A stretch of 64,000 bases of DNA from Diogma glabrata (Eukaryota > Arthropoda > Insecta > Diptera > Cylindrotomidae), in NCBI GenBank assembly GCA_963693315.1, contig OY856188.1:992001-1056000 (forward strand). The letters are read 5' to 3'. Under the pieces are notes generated by a model. The model was not told where the DNA came from. It ran no database searches and saw only the letters and a program-made list of their open reading frames with translations. Shown piece by piece: positions 11,368 through 25,069 of this stretch. Each line of letters starts with the position of its first letter. Position 1 is the stretch's first letter. The position numbers were made by a program, and so were the translations under genes.

Positions 11368-14300
11368 ATGAATAAAATAATTTATGTTTTCGTTTGGTTT
11401 TTTCAATTGGGAATTTTAGCTTCACAACCGGTGGAACCACTACCTGAATGTTGCAAGCACTCTGTGTATTTGGATTGCGGTCCAAACTGCCCCCAAACTT
11501 GTGAATGGTTTAGCAAACCTTGCACGCTGCAGTCATCTAAATGTATTCCAGGTTGCTACTGTAAAGATGGATACGTTCGTGAGAAAGATCAATGTTATAG
11601 AGGATCAAAAATTTGTTGCCAAGAAAATGAAATCTATGATATTCAAGATCCTGCATGTGAAAAGAATTGTTACAACAAACATAAAGACTGTCACAAATCA
11701 TCCAGAAATCCAATAAAAGGATGTTTTTGCAAAGATAAATTTGTTAGAAATGATAATGGGAAATGTGTTTCGTATAATCAGTGCTCAGTAAAATGTGATC
11801 GAGATCATGAAGTTTATGATTCATGTCCAAACACTTGTATTAAAACATGTGATAATCCAAATGGAATTGGAGAATGGGATGCAACATCATGTAAACCCAA
11901 ATGTATGTGTGAAGATGGGTATGTTCGTAATAAAAATAATGATTGTATTTTACAAAAGCATTGTCCAGTAACATGTGGAACAAATGAAGAATATTCAAGT
12001 TGTGGATTTGACTTTATTTGTAACAAAAAATCGATTTCAGAACAATGTGAAGCTGGGTGCTTTTGTAGTCCCGGTTATGTAAGAGAAAAACAAAATAAAG
12101 AATGTATACCTAAATCGGCTTGCAGTAAGTTTAAAATTTTAGATTTTGTCTATTAAATAGATTGATAAAAATTTTATGATATTTCAGCTCAGTCGAAATG
12201 CAATAAACATGAAATATATTTGAATTGTGGAACCAGCTGCCCACAGACATGTGACTGGTTTAATAAGCCTTGCACCTTATTGGCACCCAGTCGGTGTCAT
12301 CCTGGATGTTATTGCAAAAACGGTTACGTCAGAGAAAACGACAAATGTGTTAAAGGAAAAAAAGTTTGTTGCCATACTCATGAAGCCTATAAGCTTGCCT
12401 GTCCATCATGTGAAAAAACATGTGCCAATCCTAGTGGAACTTGTACAGAAACGACACAAAAATATGGATGTTATTGTGCGGATGGATATGTCAGAAATGA
12501 AGCTACTGATACATGTATTCCAGAATCAAATTGTCCTCGTAAGCGTGTGTTATTATTTCTTTGGTTACTATCATTTCTTTTCTATTTTTTTTCGATTAGG
12601 CTGTATTCTAAACGGCGACTAAATTGTACTAAACTGATAAATCTAAATTTAATTTTACAAAATTTTAATTTAAACTAATATAATCAAGTTATCAGATATT
12701 GTTTAACGTATGAATTTCTTCCAAATTATTTAGAAAAAAAATGTCGATTTAGTCAAATAAAATAGTTGACTAAATTGATTTAGCACGTTTAGTACAGTTT
12801 AGCATCAATTAGAACGCAGTCTAAGTTTTTGAATGCAAAAATTAACTTTGATGTACTTATAGTTTTAATCCTTTAAATTTCAGCACCATCATGTGAGAAA
12901 CATGAAACTCATATGAGTTGTGGACCAAAGTGCCCTCAAACATGTGAATATTTTTTTAACACTTGCAAAATCGATTCCAACCTCTGCAAGCCAGGATGTT
13001 ACTGTGAAGATGGTTATGTTCGAATAGAAGACAAGTGCGTACGAGGAAATAAAGTATGTTGTCCCAAAAACGAAATTCTTAATCACTCTCATCCATCATG
13101 TGAAAGTACATGTGACGATCCTAACCGTAAAATCTGCAATCTTGAAAGGGAGAAAGAAAAACGGTGTCATTGTATGGATGGTTATGTTAGAAACAAGGCC
13201 GGGATTTGTGTTCCACCAACTGATTGTCCATTAATTGTTAATAAGTGTGGCACATCCTTAGAAGTGTATGATCCATGTACAGAAACATGCACCAAAACAT
13301 GTACTAATCCAAGTGGATCGGGAGATTGTAAAAAGGGTAGTGCACAATGTGTCTGTATAGATGGATATTTGCGCGATGAAGATCATAATTGCGTTCTTCC
13401 ACACAGTTGCCCCAAAAATTTTTCACCAGAACAACACTGTGGGAAACATGAACATTATTCAAATTGCGAAATTGATAATATGTGCAATAAGAAAAATATG
13501 GCAACAACCTGTTGTTCTGGATGTTTTTGTAATCATGGATATGCTAGACAAAGCAAAACTGGTAAATGTGTTCCAGAATCTCACTGTAGTTGTAAGTAAT
13601 TTTTTCACATATATTACTTTTACATCACAGTGCAAATTTTCGGTTGTGTTCTCCAACATTTTAAACCAAAATTTGAAACAAAAATGTCTCTGAAAACAAT
13701 TTGTTGGTTTAAATTTAGTTTTTGTAATTTTTTAAACTTCTGATTGCAAATTTAGTTTTTATACCCTTTATACCCTTTATACCCCTTATACCCTTTAATA
13801 TAAACTAAGTGAAGCAGTTTAAAATTAAGTTATTTGAACTAAAGTTTTTGGTTTAAATGTCTAGAATTAAAAATATATAAAAACTAAATAAATTTTAGTT
13901 TTTGTTGAGCAGCAGATATCTATCGAAAATAATTGTGTGTTCAGAAAAACACTAATTTAAAATAAATCTTGAAAATAGCCTTACACTTCTAAGGCATAAT
14001 TGTAGAAATGTTTTCTGATGAACTCACAAGAAATAAAAACTACATTAGCTGCATTTCATGAAACCGTGTGATCCGGATCCGCTTAAGTTTTACATGCAAA
14101 ATCAGATCCAGCTTTGTTTTTAGATCTCAGTTTGCATGTAAAATTTAAGCGGATTCGGATAACACGGTTTCATGAAATGCAGCTATTATCTTCTTCAATC
14201 TAAAAATAAGAATCTTTAAATTTAAACTGATTTCGGTTTGAATTTACATACATAATTTCATACAAACCCTTTTAAGGTACATATATAGATTTTAAAATGA

Positions 14301-14548
14301 AATTTTTCACCGTGATAGAGTTTTGCTAACATATTTCTATTTTTCATATTTAAGATACACCATCATGTCTCCCGAATGAAGAGTACTTAGTATGCGGTCC
14401 AGCATGCCCTAAAAACTGTTTTAAAAGTTTGAAGGATTTACTTTGTATTGAAAAATGTGTAGAAGGGTGTTTTTGTCAAAAGGGGTTCTTAAGAAACAAG
14501 CATGGAGATTGTGTAACGAAAAGCGAGTGCTTTCTACTCAAACTTTAA
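11368..14548 (+). CDS. TIL gene A: secreted protein with 11 TIL domains
   Basis: I reconstruct four exons: 11368-12124, 12188-12538, 12884-13591 and 14355-14548, giving 669 residues. All junctions are phase 1 (donors GTAAGT, GTAAGC, GTAAGT; acceptors TTTCAG, TTTCAG, TTTAAG). The product starts with a signal peptide (MNKIIYVFVWFFQLGILAS) and then carries 4, 2, 4 and 1 TIL domains per exon. Most domains have ten cysteines with the pattern CGPxCPQTC...CxPGCYCxxGYVR; the last domain of exons 1 and 3 has only eight. TIL proteins usually inhibit serine proteases through the loop between cysteines 5 and 6, so a secreted inhibitor is likely, but mucin-like or structural roles are possible. Gene D is a closely related inverted paralogue. 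Introns 2 and 3 hold small foldback elements. An AATAAA follows the stop at 14565. Confidence 0.88.
12597..12825. mobile_element. MITE-like element in gene A intron 2
   Basis: Imperfect terminal inverted repeats: TAGGCTGTATTCTAAACGGCG on the left and the complement of GAACGCAGTCTAAG on the right, with an inner pair around GTACTAAACTG / CAGTTTAGTAC. The outer motif resembles the ends of the element at 52616-53845 (CTGTATTCTAAA). Confidence 0.6.
14047..14184. mobile_element. Foldback element in gene A intron 3
   Basis: Two arms of about 55 bases are inverted copies of each other: AGCTGCATTTCATGAAACCG begins the left arm, and the right arm ends with its complement. The arms continue through a GATCCG and AAATTTAAGCGGAT-type stem. 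It has no coding capacity. Confidence 0.8.
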
Positions 14549-14564
14549 ATACATATACTAAAAA

Positions 14565-14570
14565 AATAAA
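14565..14570 (+). terminator. Polyadenylation signal of gene A
   Basis: AATAAA 17 bases after the TAA stop of exon 4. Confidence 0.6.
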
Positions 14571-14571
14571 A

Positions 14572-15290
14572 CAACAAATTGCAGAAAATGATTTTGCATC
14601 GGAAAATTTAATAACATATTAATAAAATTGCATGATAAAATATTTTATAGTGACGTTAATAAAGGAGCGTACACTGTCACATCTTTGTATAATTAAAATA
14701 AATTTTCTAAGAGTTTGATTTTAAAGTTTCAGATGCATTGGATAACTATTGGGCTTTTTCAGAAATTAACCTGCCACTTTTACCTTGCACTTTTTTAAAA
14801 CATGTCCTAAATAAGTTTCAAACTTCAACAGTAAAATCTCTTAGCATAAGCTGCGGATTTTTATTTCTTGTTAGCACACTTTACATAACAAAATTCAGCT
14901 CAATTTCATTGAAGAAACTAAGTTTTCTGAAAAAATTACATGCAATTGTTGTTGTTTTTTCAGTAAATTCTATTTTTTCATTCAATTGAACATACATATA
15001 TGAAAGCCGTAGTTTTTAAAAACAACCCCTAGTTATCACCGCATGAAGCAAATTTGATAATTTTTACTTTTTTGTGTGCTTTTGTCACTTTTAAAATTAA
15101 TTGTATAAGAATTTATAAAATTAAAACTAAACGTTTTTTTTTTAAATAATAAAGTCTTTTATAGTGACATTTTAAGATAGATTTCATATAATCTACCTAT
15201 TGCAATGTGCCTCATCTCGGAATTTCGGAAAATTTTTTGTGCCAAACGACTCTTTATGATAAGCGGAGACGGAATAATCAAAAAAACATT
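14572..15290. other. Intergenic DNA downstream of gene A
   Basis: No gene recognised. An 83-codon open frame at 14738-14989 has no family resemblance and lacks cysteine or domain patterns, so I treat it as chance. Confidence 0.4.
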
Positions 15291-16210
<920 letters not shown>

Positions 16211-16214
16211 GAGT

Positions 16215-16845
16215 CATTAGTGTTTTAAATTTTAGAATTTTGAAAGTTTCAATTTTTGATTTTGTAATAATCTTTGGAATATTTTTAGAATTTTGAAAAA
16301 TTTTAAATTTTTGATTTTGCAATAATTTTTGGAATTTTGAAAAAAGTTAGAATTTTTGATTTTGTAATAATTTTGACAATATTTTTAGAATTTTGCAAAA
16401 GTTTGAATTTTTGGAATATTATTGGAATTTAGTAAAAGTTTCAATATTTGATTTTGTAATAATTTTTGGAATATTTTTGGGATTTCGAAAGAAATATGAA
16501 TTTGTGATTTTGTAATATTTTCTCGAAAAGCTAAATGGAGAGGTTTTGAAGTAGTTTGCTGAGTGTATCATCTTTTCACTAAATTATGTTAATTTATGAT
16601 CTGTTATAATTTTCCGGCATCGTATTGATGTTTCGTGTTAGTTTTGTAATAAATTTCTAAACAGAGATTAAAAAAAATACTTGTACTTTAACGTAGAGTT
16701 ATGTTTGATATACATCGCTGCCCAAAACTAAAAACCATGTCCTCATAAAAGTTTTTTGCCGAAAACAATATCAAAATCCTCAGCCCAGACCGAAGTCTTG
16801 ATATCTCAGAGCTGTGAGATTCCAGCCCTTCCATATTTTTTCATT
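16215..16845 (-). repeat. Interspersed repeat family R1, partial copy 4
   Basis: Minus-orientation fragment containing part of the minisatellite core and the ATATGGAGGGG end (seen as CCCTTCCATATTTT). The GACCGAAGTA half is missing. Confidence 0.8.
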
Positions 16846-17081
16846 TATATTATTTCATTTTCTTTTTTTCCCAGTTTTTATTTTTTTTGTGTTTTGTTCT
16901 CTCTTCGTTCTAATTTGAAAGAGAAAATACATAATTCTGTATAAAAGACAACGTTTGAACGGAAAATTCTTTGTCAATTCAGTGTTTAGTTTTCATTGTT
17001 TAGTTCATTTCATAGAAGTGAGCTTTTTGGAATTTTTTTTTTTTAATTATTTTAGTATTCCACAGTCAAATTTATAATAAA

Positions 17082-18625
17082 CTAGCAGGACCCGGCGTAC
17101 GTTGCTACGCCTATAAAAGAGTATGTGTGCGTAGATTTTGTTGAATTAGTAAGAATAATTTCAAAGAGTAGTAATGAGAATAGAAGGAGCCTATTTTAAT
17201 TTTTCCATTTGGGAAATATGAATAACAGAGATCATTAGCAGTCTAGCTGATCAATCCAGATAGTTTGAAAATTGAAAGGAAGGTCAACATCTGAAAGTGA
17301 TTGGTAAAGAGTTTCGGAGAGTTTAAATTAAACACTTGCAATTTTTCGCGTTAATCGGCTTAATATGTGTCGCGAAAAATTAGGTGAACGTCAAAACATT
17401 CGTTTATTGGGTGTTACAGTTGTCAATGACTTACTTTGGAACCGTCATACTTTTGGTACAAAATAGTCACACTGCACCAAAATTTACTGTTTTATCGTAC
17501 CATTTCATGTTGACTAATTTCATTTATCAATCTATCCAGATTATTTGCTGATCTTAAATAAAGTCAATTTGAATTTTCGAATATATTTTACCAATTATTT
17601 CCAATGCTCTACATACGCTCTGTGTTTTTATTAGTAATGGAGCATGTCACTGAAAGAAAACTTTGAAGAGCAGACTAAATATGCATAGCGCAGATGTTTG
17701 ATACGAAACACGATTTTGATCGAAAAAGCGGTCTAAGAATGACAGCATTTTTAGTGAAGGTTTTCGTTTTTTGGGTTTTGTCAATTTATGGCCATCGTCT
17801 TATTTCGACATTTCTGCCAGAGTTTAAAAAAAAAAATTTGGACAAACATAATAATAAAACTAATTTGTAGTATAATATAAAATTTGTTGACATATTTGCA
17901 TATATTTTACCGATTTCTTCAAATAACCTACATTGTTTGTTTGTTTTTGAAATTAATGGGGACGCATATTTTTCTTAGTAAGTAAAACACTTTCAACCTG
18001 TAGCTTTGATATTATTGTTCATAATCCCTTTCTTCAATACAAAAGGTTCCATTGCAAAAACTTGCTGCATCAATGTTTCTAAAAAGAGGAAAAGAAACGC
18101 CAATTTTCTATATTTTGAACATGTATCACATACATATAAACCAAATGAAATATGTATTACACATGTATATACACCAAACCAAGAACATGTTTGTTGTAAA
18201 TTAGAAATATTTGTTGCAACGTAATGTGTTGGATGCATATAATTGTATCATATATCTATATAATAAATATATAGATGTATATAATTTTCATCTAAATGAA
18301 TTTGTTTGTCACATTATACTTTAATTTTCCATTTGAATGGTAATTCTGTTTTGCGGAAAAAAAAATCGATCAAAGATAACTGAGTAAAAGTTCAATAAAA
18401 GCTAAGTATAAAATATAATATACATTTAGGCAAACCATTAGGAAAATTAAAATTATTAATTATAAAAAAAACTAAATTAAATTTTAAAATTTCGGCTCCG
18501 AGGTGCATTAGTACCTGTTAATGGCCTTCTCCTGACAAAATTTCAGACTCCTGTGTGCTACAGATTTCGCTGGAGAGCGCACGCAGACAGACAAACACTT
18601 TATTTTATTATTATAGATAGATAAA
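17082..18625. mobile_element. Decayed retroelement-like repeat with a LINE scrap
   Basis: The stretch starts at ACTAGCAGGACCCGGCGTACG and ends with GCAGACAGACAAACACTTTA-TTTTATTATTATAGATA, a combination common at the two ends of degenerate insect interspersed repeats. At about 17340-17460 a segment matches the CR1/Jockey-like LINE at 50255-50325 (CATTCGTTTATTGGGTGT). I see no intact coding frame. Confidence 0.5.
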
Positions 18626-19200
18626 TATTTTCTTTACATAACTACCCTTTCTAGTACTATTTTACAACCTTTGAGGTACTTCACATGAGATAATAGGTAT
18701 TATGAGCTTCATCTCCAAATGAGCTTTATTCCCAAATAACGCAAACCTTTCATTGTACTATGATAAAACTATGTATATACCTTTATGTAGAATTTATAAC
18801 TCAACATAGATACTTCATGTAGCATTTCTCCACAAGCTAAAATCAAAAATCAGAAGCGATATCCGCAGTTTGAGGTCAAAGCAACACCTAAATCATTTCA
18901 TTACATTTAATTAATTATAAAATTAAACAGTGGTTTTTAACAAATTTGTCGCGATAACCCTACCAACACGAAAACATTACTTTCAAAACCGTTAAATTTA
19001 TCGTTTAAAAACTGGATACAACAATAATCAAAAGGCGAGTTGGCAAAATTGAAACTATTTACATATTATCATTGTTAGAACAAGCTTTTCCAAGTATTTG
19101 GAAACATTATTAAATTAGGTTGACAGGGTAATTTATTCTAAGATTTGAAGATTTATAGCGTTTCTTATCGACATTATTGCGACCTGAAAACATTATAATT
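18626..19200. other. 5' flank of TIL gene B, nothing recognised
   Basis: AT-rich sequence without ORFs or clear repeats. Confidence 0.4.
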
Positions 19201-19205
19201 CTGGG

Positions 19206-19215
19206 TATATAAAAA
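19206..19215 (+). promoter_or_regulatory. TATA box of TIL gene B
   Basis: TATATAAAAA in the context CTGGGTATATAAAAATGGG, about 82 bases before the ATG, the same spacing as in the other genes of the cluster. Confidence 0.7.
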
Positions 19216-19294
19216 TGGGAGTATTGAAATTTGCTATTAGTCTGTTCAATTTTATATTTCTATACTACTTATTGCGATCAACTCGCTAAAAAAA

Positions 19295-20530
19295 ATGCAT
19301 AGTTTAATAATATCTAGTATTGTAGTTGTAATTTTAGCTACAGTAATAGAAGCAGGCAAAATTCAATATGAAGACAAAACAGATTGTGAAGAGTCAAAAA
19401 ATTGTGAACCTTATGAAGAATACTCGTTTTGCAGTTTTGAGAGGTATTGCAAGTCAGATAAGGTAAAGAAACCAGCTTATTGCTATCCTGGATGTTTTTG
19501 CAAGGAAGGGTACTACCGAAGTGCTTCAAAAAACAAATGTGTTAAGAAGTCTCGCTGTTCAGGTATGTAAAATATCCGTTTGGCAATTTTGATAAAAACC
19601 ATCATTATATTTCAATCATATAATAACTATGTTTGGAATTAGATTTGTAATGGTTACACATTTGTTTAATTCGGTTTACTCTTTTTATTAAATGGTGAAA
19701 TGTACTATGCAATATTGCTTTGTCAAATTTACATTTACCGTACATCGTTTAATTTACCGTACATCGGAAGATGTAAATACTTGTTAAATAAATGCAATAT
19801 ATCAGAGGATTCATTTTGTGAATCTGGAGACACCAAACCTAACTAAATGATTAGTTGATGATTGTAGTATTCATAAATTCGAAAGAGTTTTAACTAGCTT
19901 ACATGAAATTGAAAGAGGAGCCTTACAATGGATTAAAAACTTAAATGTTGATGTTTGATGTATATTGTTGTTAAATTTTGTATATTCATACGATAGTATT
20001 AGTACTCTTTTTTTTGTTTAAATTTATTGGTCAACTCTGTTTATAATTTACTGCTAAATTTTTGTGCTCAAATGATCCAATATACGAGTGCAGTATGCGG
20101 GTTTTTTTTCCATAGATTCAGTCGTTGGGTAGCTTATTGAATACTAACTAAATGCTAGTAAATAGAAACTGTATCACAATGAGCCACAGCAGCGTGAGGT
20201 CGGGTACAACTAGTAACAATATATAAAAATACGTCGCTTAATTTTAGTTCCAAGTTTAATTTGATTTCTTAAAAGAATTTATTTGAAACAATTCAGGGCA
20301 AATTTAAAATTATCTACCTTATATTTTTAGCTGGAATTCCAGATTGTCCAAGCAACCAACATTATGAAGAATGCGGGATAGGTGGTTGTGAAAACACATG
20401 TGAATACCCCCAAAGATCATATACATGCAAAAGCGTATGCACAAGTGGTTGTTATTGTAACGAAGGTTACTTGAGAACATCAAATGGAGGTTGCTGCTTG
20501 AAACATCTCTGTACTAATAATATAGATTGA
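19295..20530 (+). CDS. TIL gene B: small secreted protein with two TIL domains
   Basis: Two exons, 19295-19562 and 20331-20530, join in phase 1 (donor GTATGT, acceptor TTTTTAG) to give 155 residues. The protein begins with a signal peptide (MHSLIISSIVVVILATVIEA). The first TIL domain has eight core cysteines plus one before the domain and a GYYR in place of GYVR. The second is a ten-cysteine type with an extra adjacent cysteine (GGCCLKHLC) near its end. It probably acts as a secreted protease inhibitor. It is much shorter than A or D, and a decayed tandem copy follows at 21252-23861. An AATAAA lies at 20579. Confidence 0.85.
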
Positions 20531-20578
20531 TCTTTTGAAATAAGCTTACCACTAAAATTTTAACTGTAAATCAAACAT

Positions 20579-20584
20579 AAATAA
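20579..20584 (+). terminator. Polyadenylation signal of gene B
   Basis: AATAAA about 50 bases after the TGA stop. Confidence 0.6.
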
Positions 20585-20589
20585 ATATA

Positions 20590-21250
20590 TGTTGTGCAAA
20601 AATTTAAAAATGTACAACTTGCAAAAAAAGTCAGTGCAAAGTTTTAAAATCTGGACATCAGATATGTAAAAGTTATAAGAAAAAGTATAACTATCCGTTT
20701 TTCTGCAAGCTAACAGTTCCTCTCAACACATGATAACGCCTTGAGTAAATAATCACAAAAAACACATTACTATTTACTATATCGTATTATGTTTGAAGTT
20801 GTTTTGTTTTCAATTTGGAAAAACCCATTTATAACTGTAACCACTTGTTTTTTATTTCCTAAAAAAATTAAGGAAAAAAAATTCCAACCGAACTTCAATA
20901 TGTAATATGTATAATATATCATTTTCCTCATTGTTAAAGTTTCTGCCATCAATTCATTTGGTTTGGACACCGGGATGCGGTTATTAAAGGTTTTTAACCA
21001 ATCTAACCACTCGGTTATCCAAAGCTTTTTTACAACTTAGTTTAAGATCAAAGTTATATTTACCACATTTACTTTACTAATGACAACTGCGGATAAGAAT
21101 TAAATTACAATTATTTCTATAATTTATAGACTATAGTAATGTTTGTATATAAAAATCTTTAAAATTTGCAAAAAGTCATACTCGTTCAATATTATCGATT
21201 CCATGTTTATAATTTACAGTTTTTCACCACTGGTTGTGCTGTTAAGAAAA
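20590..21250. other. Spacer between gene B and its decayed copy
   Basis: No gene or clear repeat recognised. Confidence 0.4.
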
Positions 21251-21251
21251 A

Positions 21252-23861
21252 CATGAAAACAAGTATCTGATATCATTATAGTTATTATCTCAGCTACAGT
21301 AATAGAAGCAGGCAAAATTCAATACGAGCATAAAAAAAGTGTTGAAGCAAATTATTGTGGGCAGAATATTCGTTGAATTGAATAGTCTCGAGGTATTGCA
21401 AATCAGATAAGGTAAAGAAACCAGTGGATGTTTTTGCAAGGATGGTTCTTGTACCGCAATGCTACTAAGAAAACACGTATTATAAAGTCCCGCTGTAGTG
21501 GTATGTAACATTTTTGGTTAATTTTAGTCTTGAATTTTTCTGATTGATTTGAATTATTTTCATTTCGTTAAATTTTAAATGTGCAATTAAACTGTTCAAT
21601 GTGCTTACGTGCATCTCTTTGGTTACTCTCAGAGATTCAGGGATTATTATATAGGAATTAAAACATTTTAATTTTAATCTGCAATGCATATAAAACATAT
21701 TTTTTATCATATCAAGCAAAATGTTAAAATATGGAGGGGCTGAAATCTCACAGATATCAAGACTTCGGTCTGGGTTAAGGATTTTGATATTGTTTTCGGC
21801 AAAAATCTTTTATGAGGACATGAATTTTAGTTTTGGGCGGCGATGTATATCAAACACAAGCCTTTGTTCAAGTACAAGTATTTTTTTTATCTCTGTTTAG
21901 AAATTTATTACAAAACTAACACGAAACATCAATACTTTGCCGGAAAATTATAACAGATCATAAATCAACATAATTTAGTGAAAAGATGATACACTCAGCA
22001 AACTACTCAAAAACCTCTCCATTTAGTGTTTCGAGAAAATATTACAATATTACAAATTCATATTTTCAAAATTTCAAAAATATTGTAAAAATTAAGTAAA
22101 ATGAAACTTTTTTCAAAATTCTAATAATATTCAAAAAATTATTACAAAATCAAAGATTAAAACTTTTTTCAAAAATTCTAAAAATATTGCAAAAATTTTA
22201 ATAAAATCAAGAACACAAACTCTTTTCAAAATCCCAAAATTATTTCAAAAATTGTAACAAAATCAAATATTCAAACTATTTCTAAATTCTAATAATATTC
22301 CAAAAATTCTTACAAATTCAAAAATTCAAATATCAAATAAACAAAAATATTGCAAGAATTAAAACAATATCAAAAATTGAAACTTTTTTCAAAATTCCAA
22401 AAATTATAATAAAATCAAAAATTTTAAATTTTCAAAATTCTAAAAATATTCCAAAAGTTATTGCAAAATCAAAAATTGAAACTTTTTTCAAAATTCTGAA
22501 AGTATATATATATAAAATTCACAAATTCAAAAATTCAATTTTTTTTTTTCAAAATTCAAAATACATTCCAAAATATCGTACAAAATCAAAACTTGAAACT
22601 TTTTTCAAAATTCTAAAAATATGTATATAGAATTCACAAATTCAAAAATTCTATGTATTTTCAAAATTCAAAAAAATAGTGCAAAAATTATAACAAAATC
22701 AAAAATTAAAACTTTTTCCACATACTAAAAATTTTGCAAAAATTATTACAAAATCAAATATACAAACTTTTTTCAAATTTCCAAAAATATTTCAAAAACT
22801 ATTAAAAAATTTCCATGTCCAATTTCATTTTCAATTACATTTACATCATAAAAACAGCTACATTTTTTTCCAAAAAATTGGCTAAAAAAATAAATGAAAT
22901 CATTTTTTGACACACTTGACAACATTTTTTTGACAAACTTATAGTGCCATAATTCTCTATAATAATAATAAATTTTCATGTCATACAAGCTGTTAATTTT
23001 ATTTTTTTTAAAAAATTGGGTAAAAAAGTAAATAAAAATCTTTCTTTTGACATACTTGACAACATTTTTATGACAAACTTATAATGCAATAATCTAGATT
23101 TTGGTCTCACATACCAATCACGACCATCAAGATTTCTCCAAATTCAATGTTCCTACTCGTAATCACTTAAAATGAACGTTTTTTAAGCAAAAAATATGCA
23201 AATTTCCTTGTTTTGACAAATTTGATGATTTTTTTGACACACTTCCGGTACAGTTATCGAACACATCGTCCTTTCGGCTCTTTCCATTGAGTAAACCTAT
23301 TTTTAGAAAAAAAATTTTTGAAATTCGTCTAGCGGTTTTCTAGATTTCGTAGGTTGTGACGGCCGGCCGGCAGACAGACATACATTTTTTTTAAGCTTTT
23401 TTAGAATCAGTAGGTCCTAAAACGTCGAGAAATGCCAAAAAAGTGGGGGTAAGAATTTCACTTTGAGCTCATGAATGTAATACTTAGGTCTTTCAGACCG
23501 AAGTAATTAAATTAAAATAAAAAACTTCAATTGAAACATTCTTGCGAGATTTTTTTCTTAAATAATTTTTACACTTGATTAAAAATTACTTTTTCTCTAA
23601 AACAATCTGTCTGCAAAAATCATGTAAAATTTAATTTTTCCTCTTTACTTTTTACTTTCAGATGTAGCTCCAGTTTGTCCCAACAATCAACATTATGAGG
23701 AATGTGGGTTAGGGGGTTGCGAAAACACATGTAAATACCCTGAAAATTCATTTTCATGCCTAAGCGTATGTACAAGTGGATGTTATTGCAACGAAGGTTA
23801 TTTGAGAACATCAAATGGGAGTTGCTGTTTGAAACATCTCTGTAAAAATTATAAAAAGTGA
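21252..23861 (+). pseudogene. Pseudogene C: tandem copy of TIL gene B
   Basis: The exon 1 remnant (about 21252-21500) aligns with gene B exon 1, sharing the stretch GCTACAGTAATAGAAGCAGG and the GTATGT donor. It has an early stop five codons after the ATG, an internal deletion, further stops (CGTTGAATTGAATAG) and frameshifts. Exon 2 (23662-23861) is the same length as in B, 200 nt, with every cysteine kept and an intact stop. The intron has been expanded by a full copy of repeat R1. With exon 1 broken the gene cannot make a secreted product unless another first exon is used. Confidence 0.85.
21729..23505 (+). repeat. Interspersed repeat family R1, copy 2 (most complete)
   Basis: About 1.78 kb from ATATGGAGGGG to GACCGAAGTAA, inserted in the intron of pseudogene C. 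It has the minisatellite core (about 22060-22790) and an unbroken right end where copy 1 carries the H1 insertion. The right end forms a stem, ACTTAGGTCTTTCAGACCGAAGT. No TIR pair or coding region was found, so a non-autonomous element is likely. Confidence 0.85.
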
Positions 23862-23869
23862 TTATGTCT

Positions 23870-25060
23870 AAATCTTTCCACTTTAATTTTCTTTGTGTAC
23901 ATTAAATAATATATAATTCAACATATATGTGTCGAAAACCGCTCCTCCTCATATATTATATAATATATAAAAAAAACAGTTTTTGTTAATATGGTTTTAC
24001 TTTGGAGTTCGGGTTGAACCTTACCCATAGCTGTTCTTTTGGCTAAAGAAACTTTCAACAACGCTAGCTTCTAAATCATGTATATTGAAAAAAACATTAT
24101 TAACGGTGGAAGCTTCAACTGTTGTTGGTTCTTTGTAGAAAATAGTTGGATAGCCAGTTTTGAGAATATTTATTGAAATCAACATTAAAGTCAAAGTTAA
24201 TGCATACTATCTTAACACAACTTAAGAATGTCGATAAATATATCTACTGTGACCATTCGTTCCTATGTTTTAAACTAGTGGAGCAGTGTGCTTATATTTT
24301 TGCACATTTCTGTTGTATGTGTGTTTCAAATTTTGTATAATGGTCCTTGTTATATTAAGGAGAATCTTAAACTATCAAATGGGAGTGAAATCTTGCCTTA
24401 TTGATTCATGTACATATGATCATATCTTCAAAACCAAATTCGCTTTGAGAAGCATAACCACTAAATTAAAGCGAGTGTCTATCTAATTCTTGTTTTCCGA
24501 TTATTGATTGTCCACTTGTAAAGTGGTGATATCCATTATATCCCTCTCAGCCTATGTTTTTCGACTCTTGAGAGCATCAGAGGCCGTCAGACTAAGCATG
24601 TTCCGATTTGGCAGTCTAATTCTTTTTCTTGTCCAGGTTACTGTAGGTCACCAACGAAGAAGTGTATTGAGCAGTTGGTGGTAATTTACGCCAATTCCCT
24701 CTTAATTTTATATGGTGATGTTGTTTGATGATCGCTAAGAAATCCTTCAGAAAATCCAGCAGTTAGGGAAAGGCTTATGATCAGATCCGCGGATTTTTTA
24801 AAAAGCCTTCAATTTACTTTGGTCTACTTTACCTCGAACAAGTTGTGTAGATGAAAAGTATTTTTTTAACGACTTTTTCTATGACAATAAAGTTTTCTAT
24901 CTGTCAGGTTAAAAGAGGAAGTTGGTTTTTTGAAAGCGAGCATTTTTTAATTTTTTCTGCTCTTAAGCGGAAAGTAAAAACACAAGTAAAACAAAAGACA
25001 TAATGGACAAAGACATAATATTAAAATTTATTAATTTCTTCTCTCCAAAACACTTTTAAT
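23870..25060. other. Intergenic DNA, nothing recognised
   Basis: No gene with family resemblance. Composition is slightly less AT-rich near 24540-24800, which may be an old element. Confidence 0.4.
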
Positions 25061-25069
25061 TTTTTGGCT

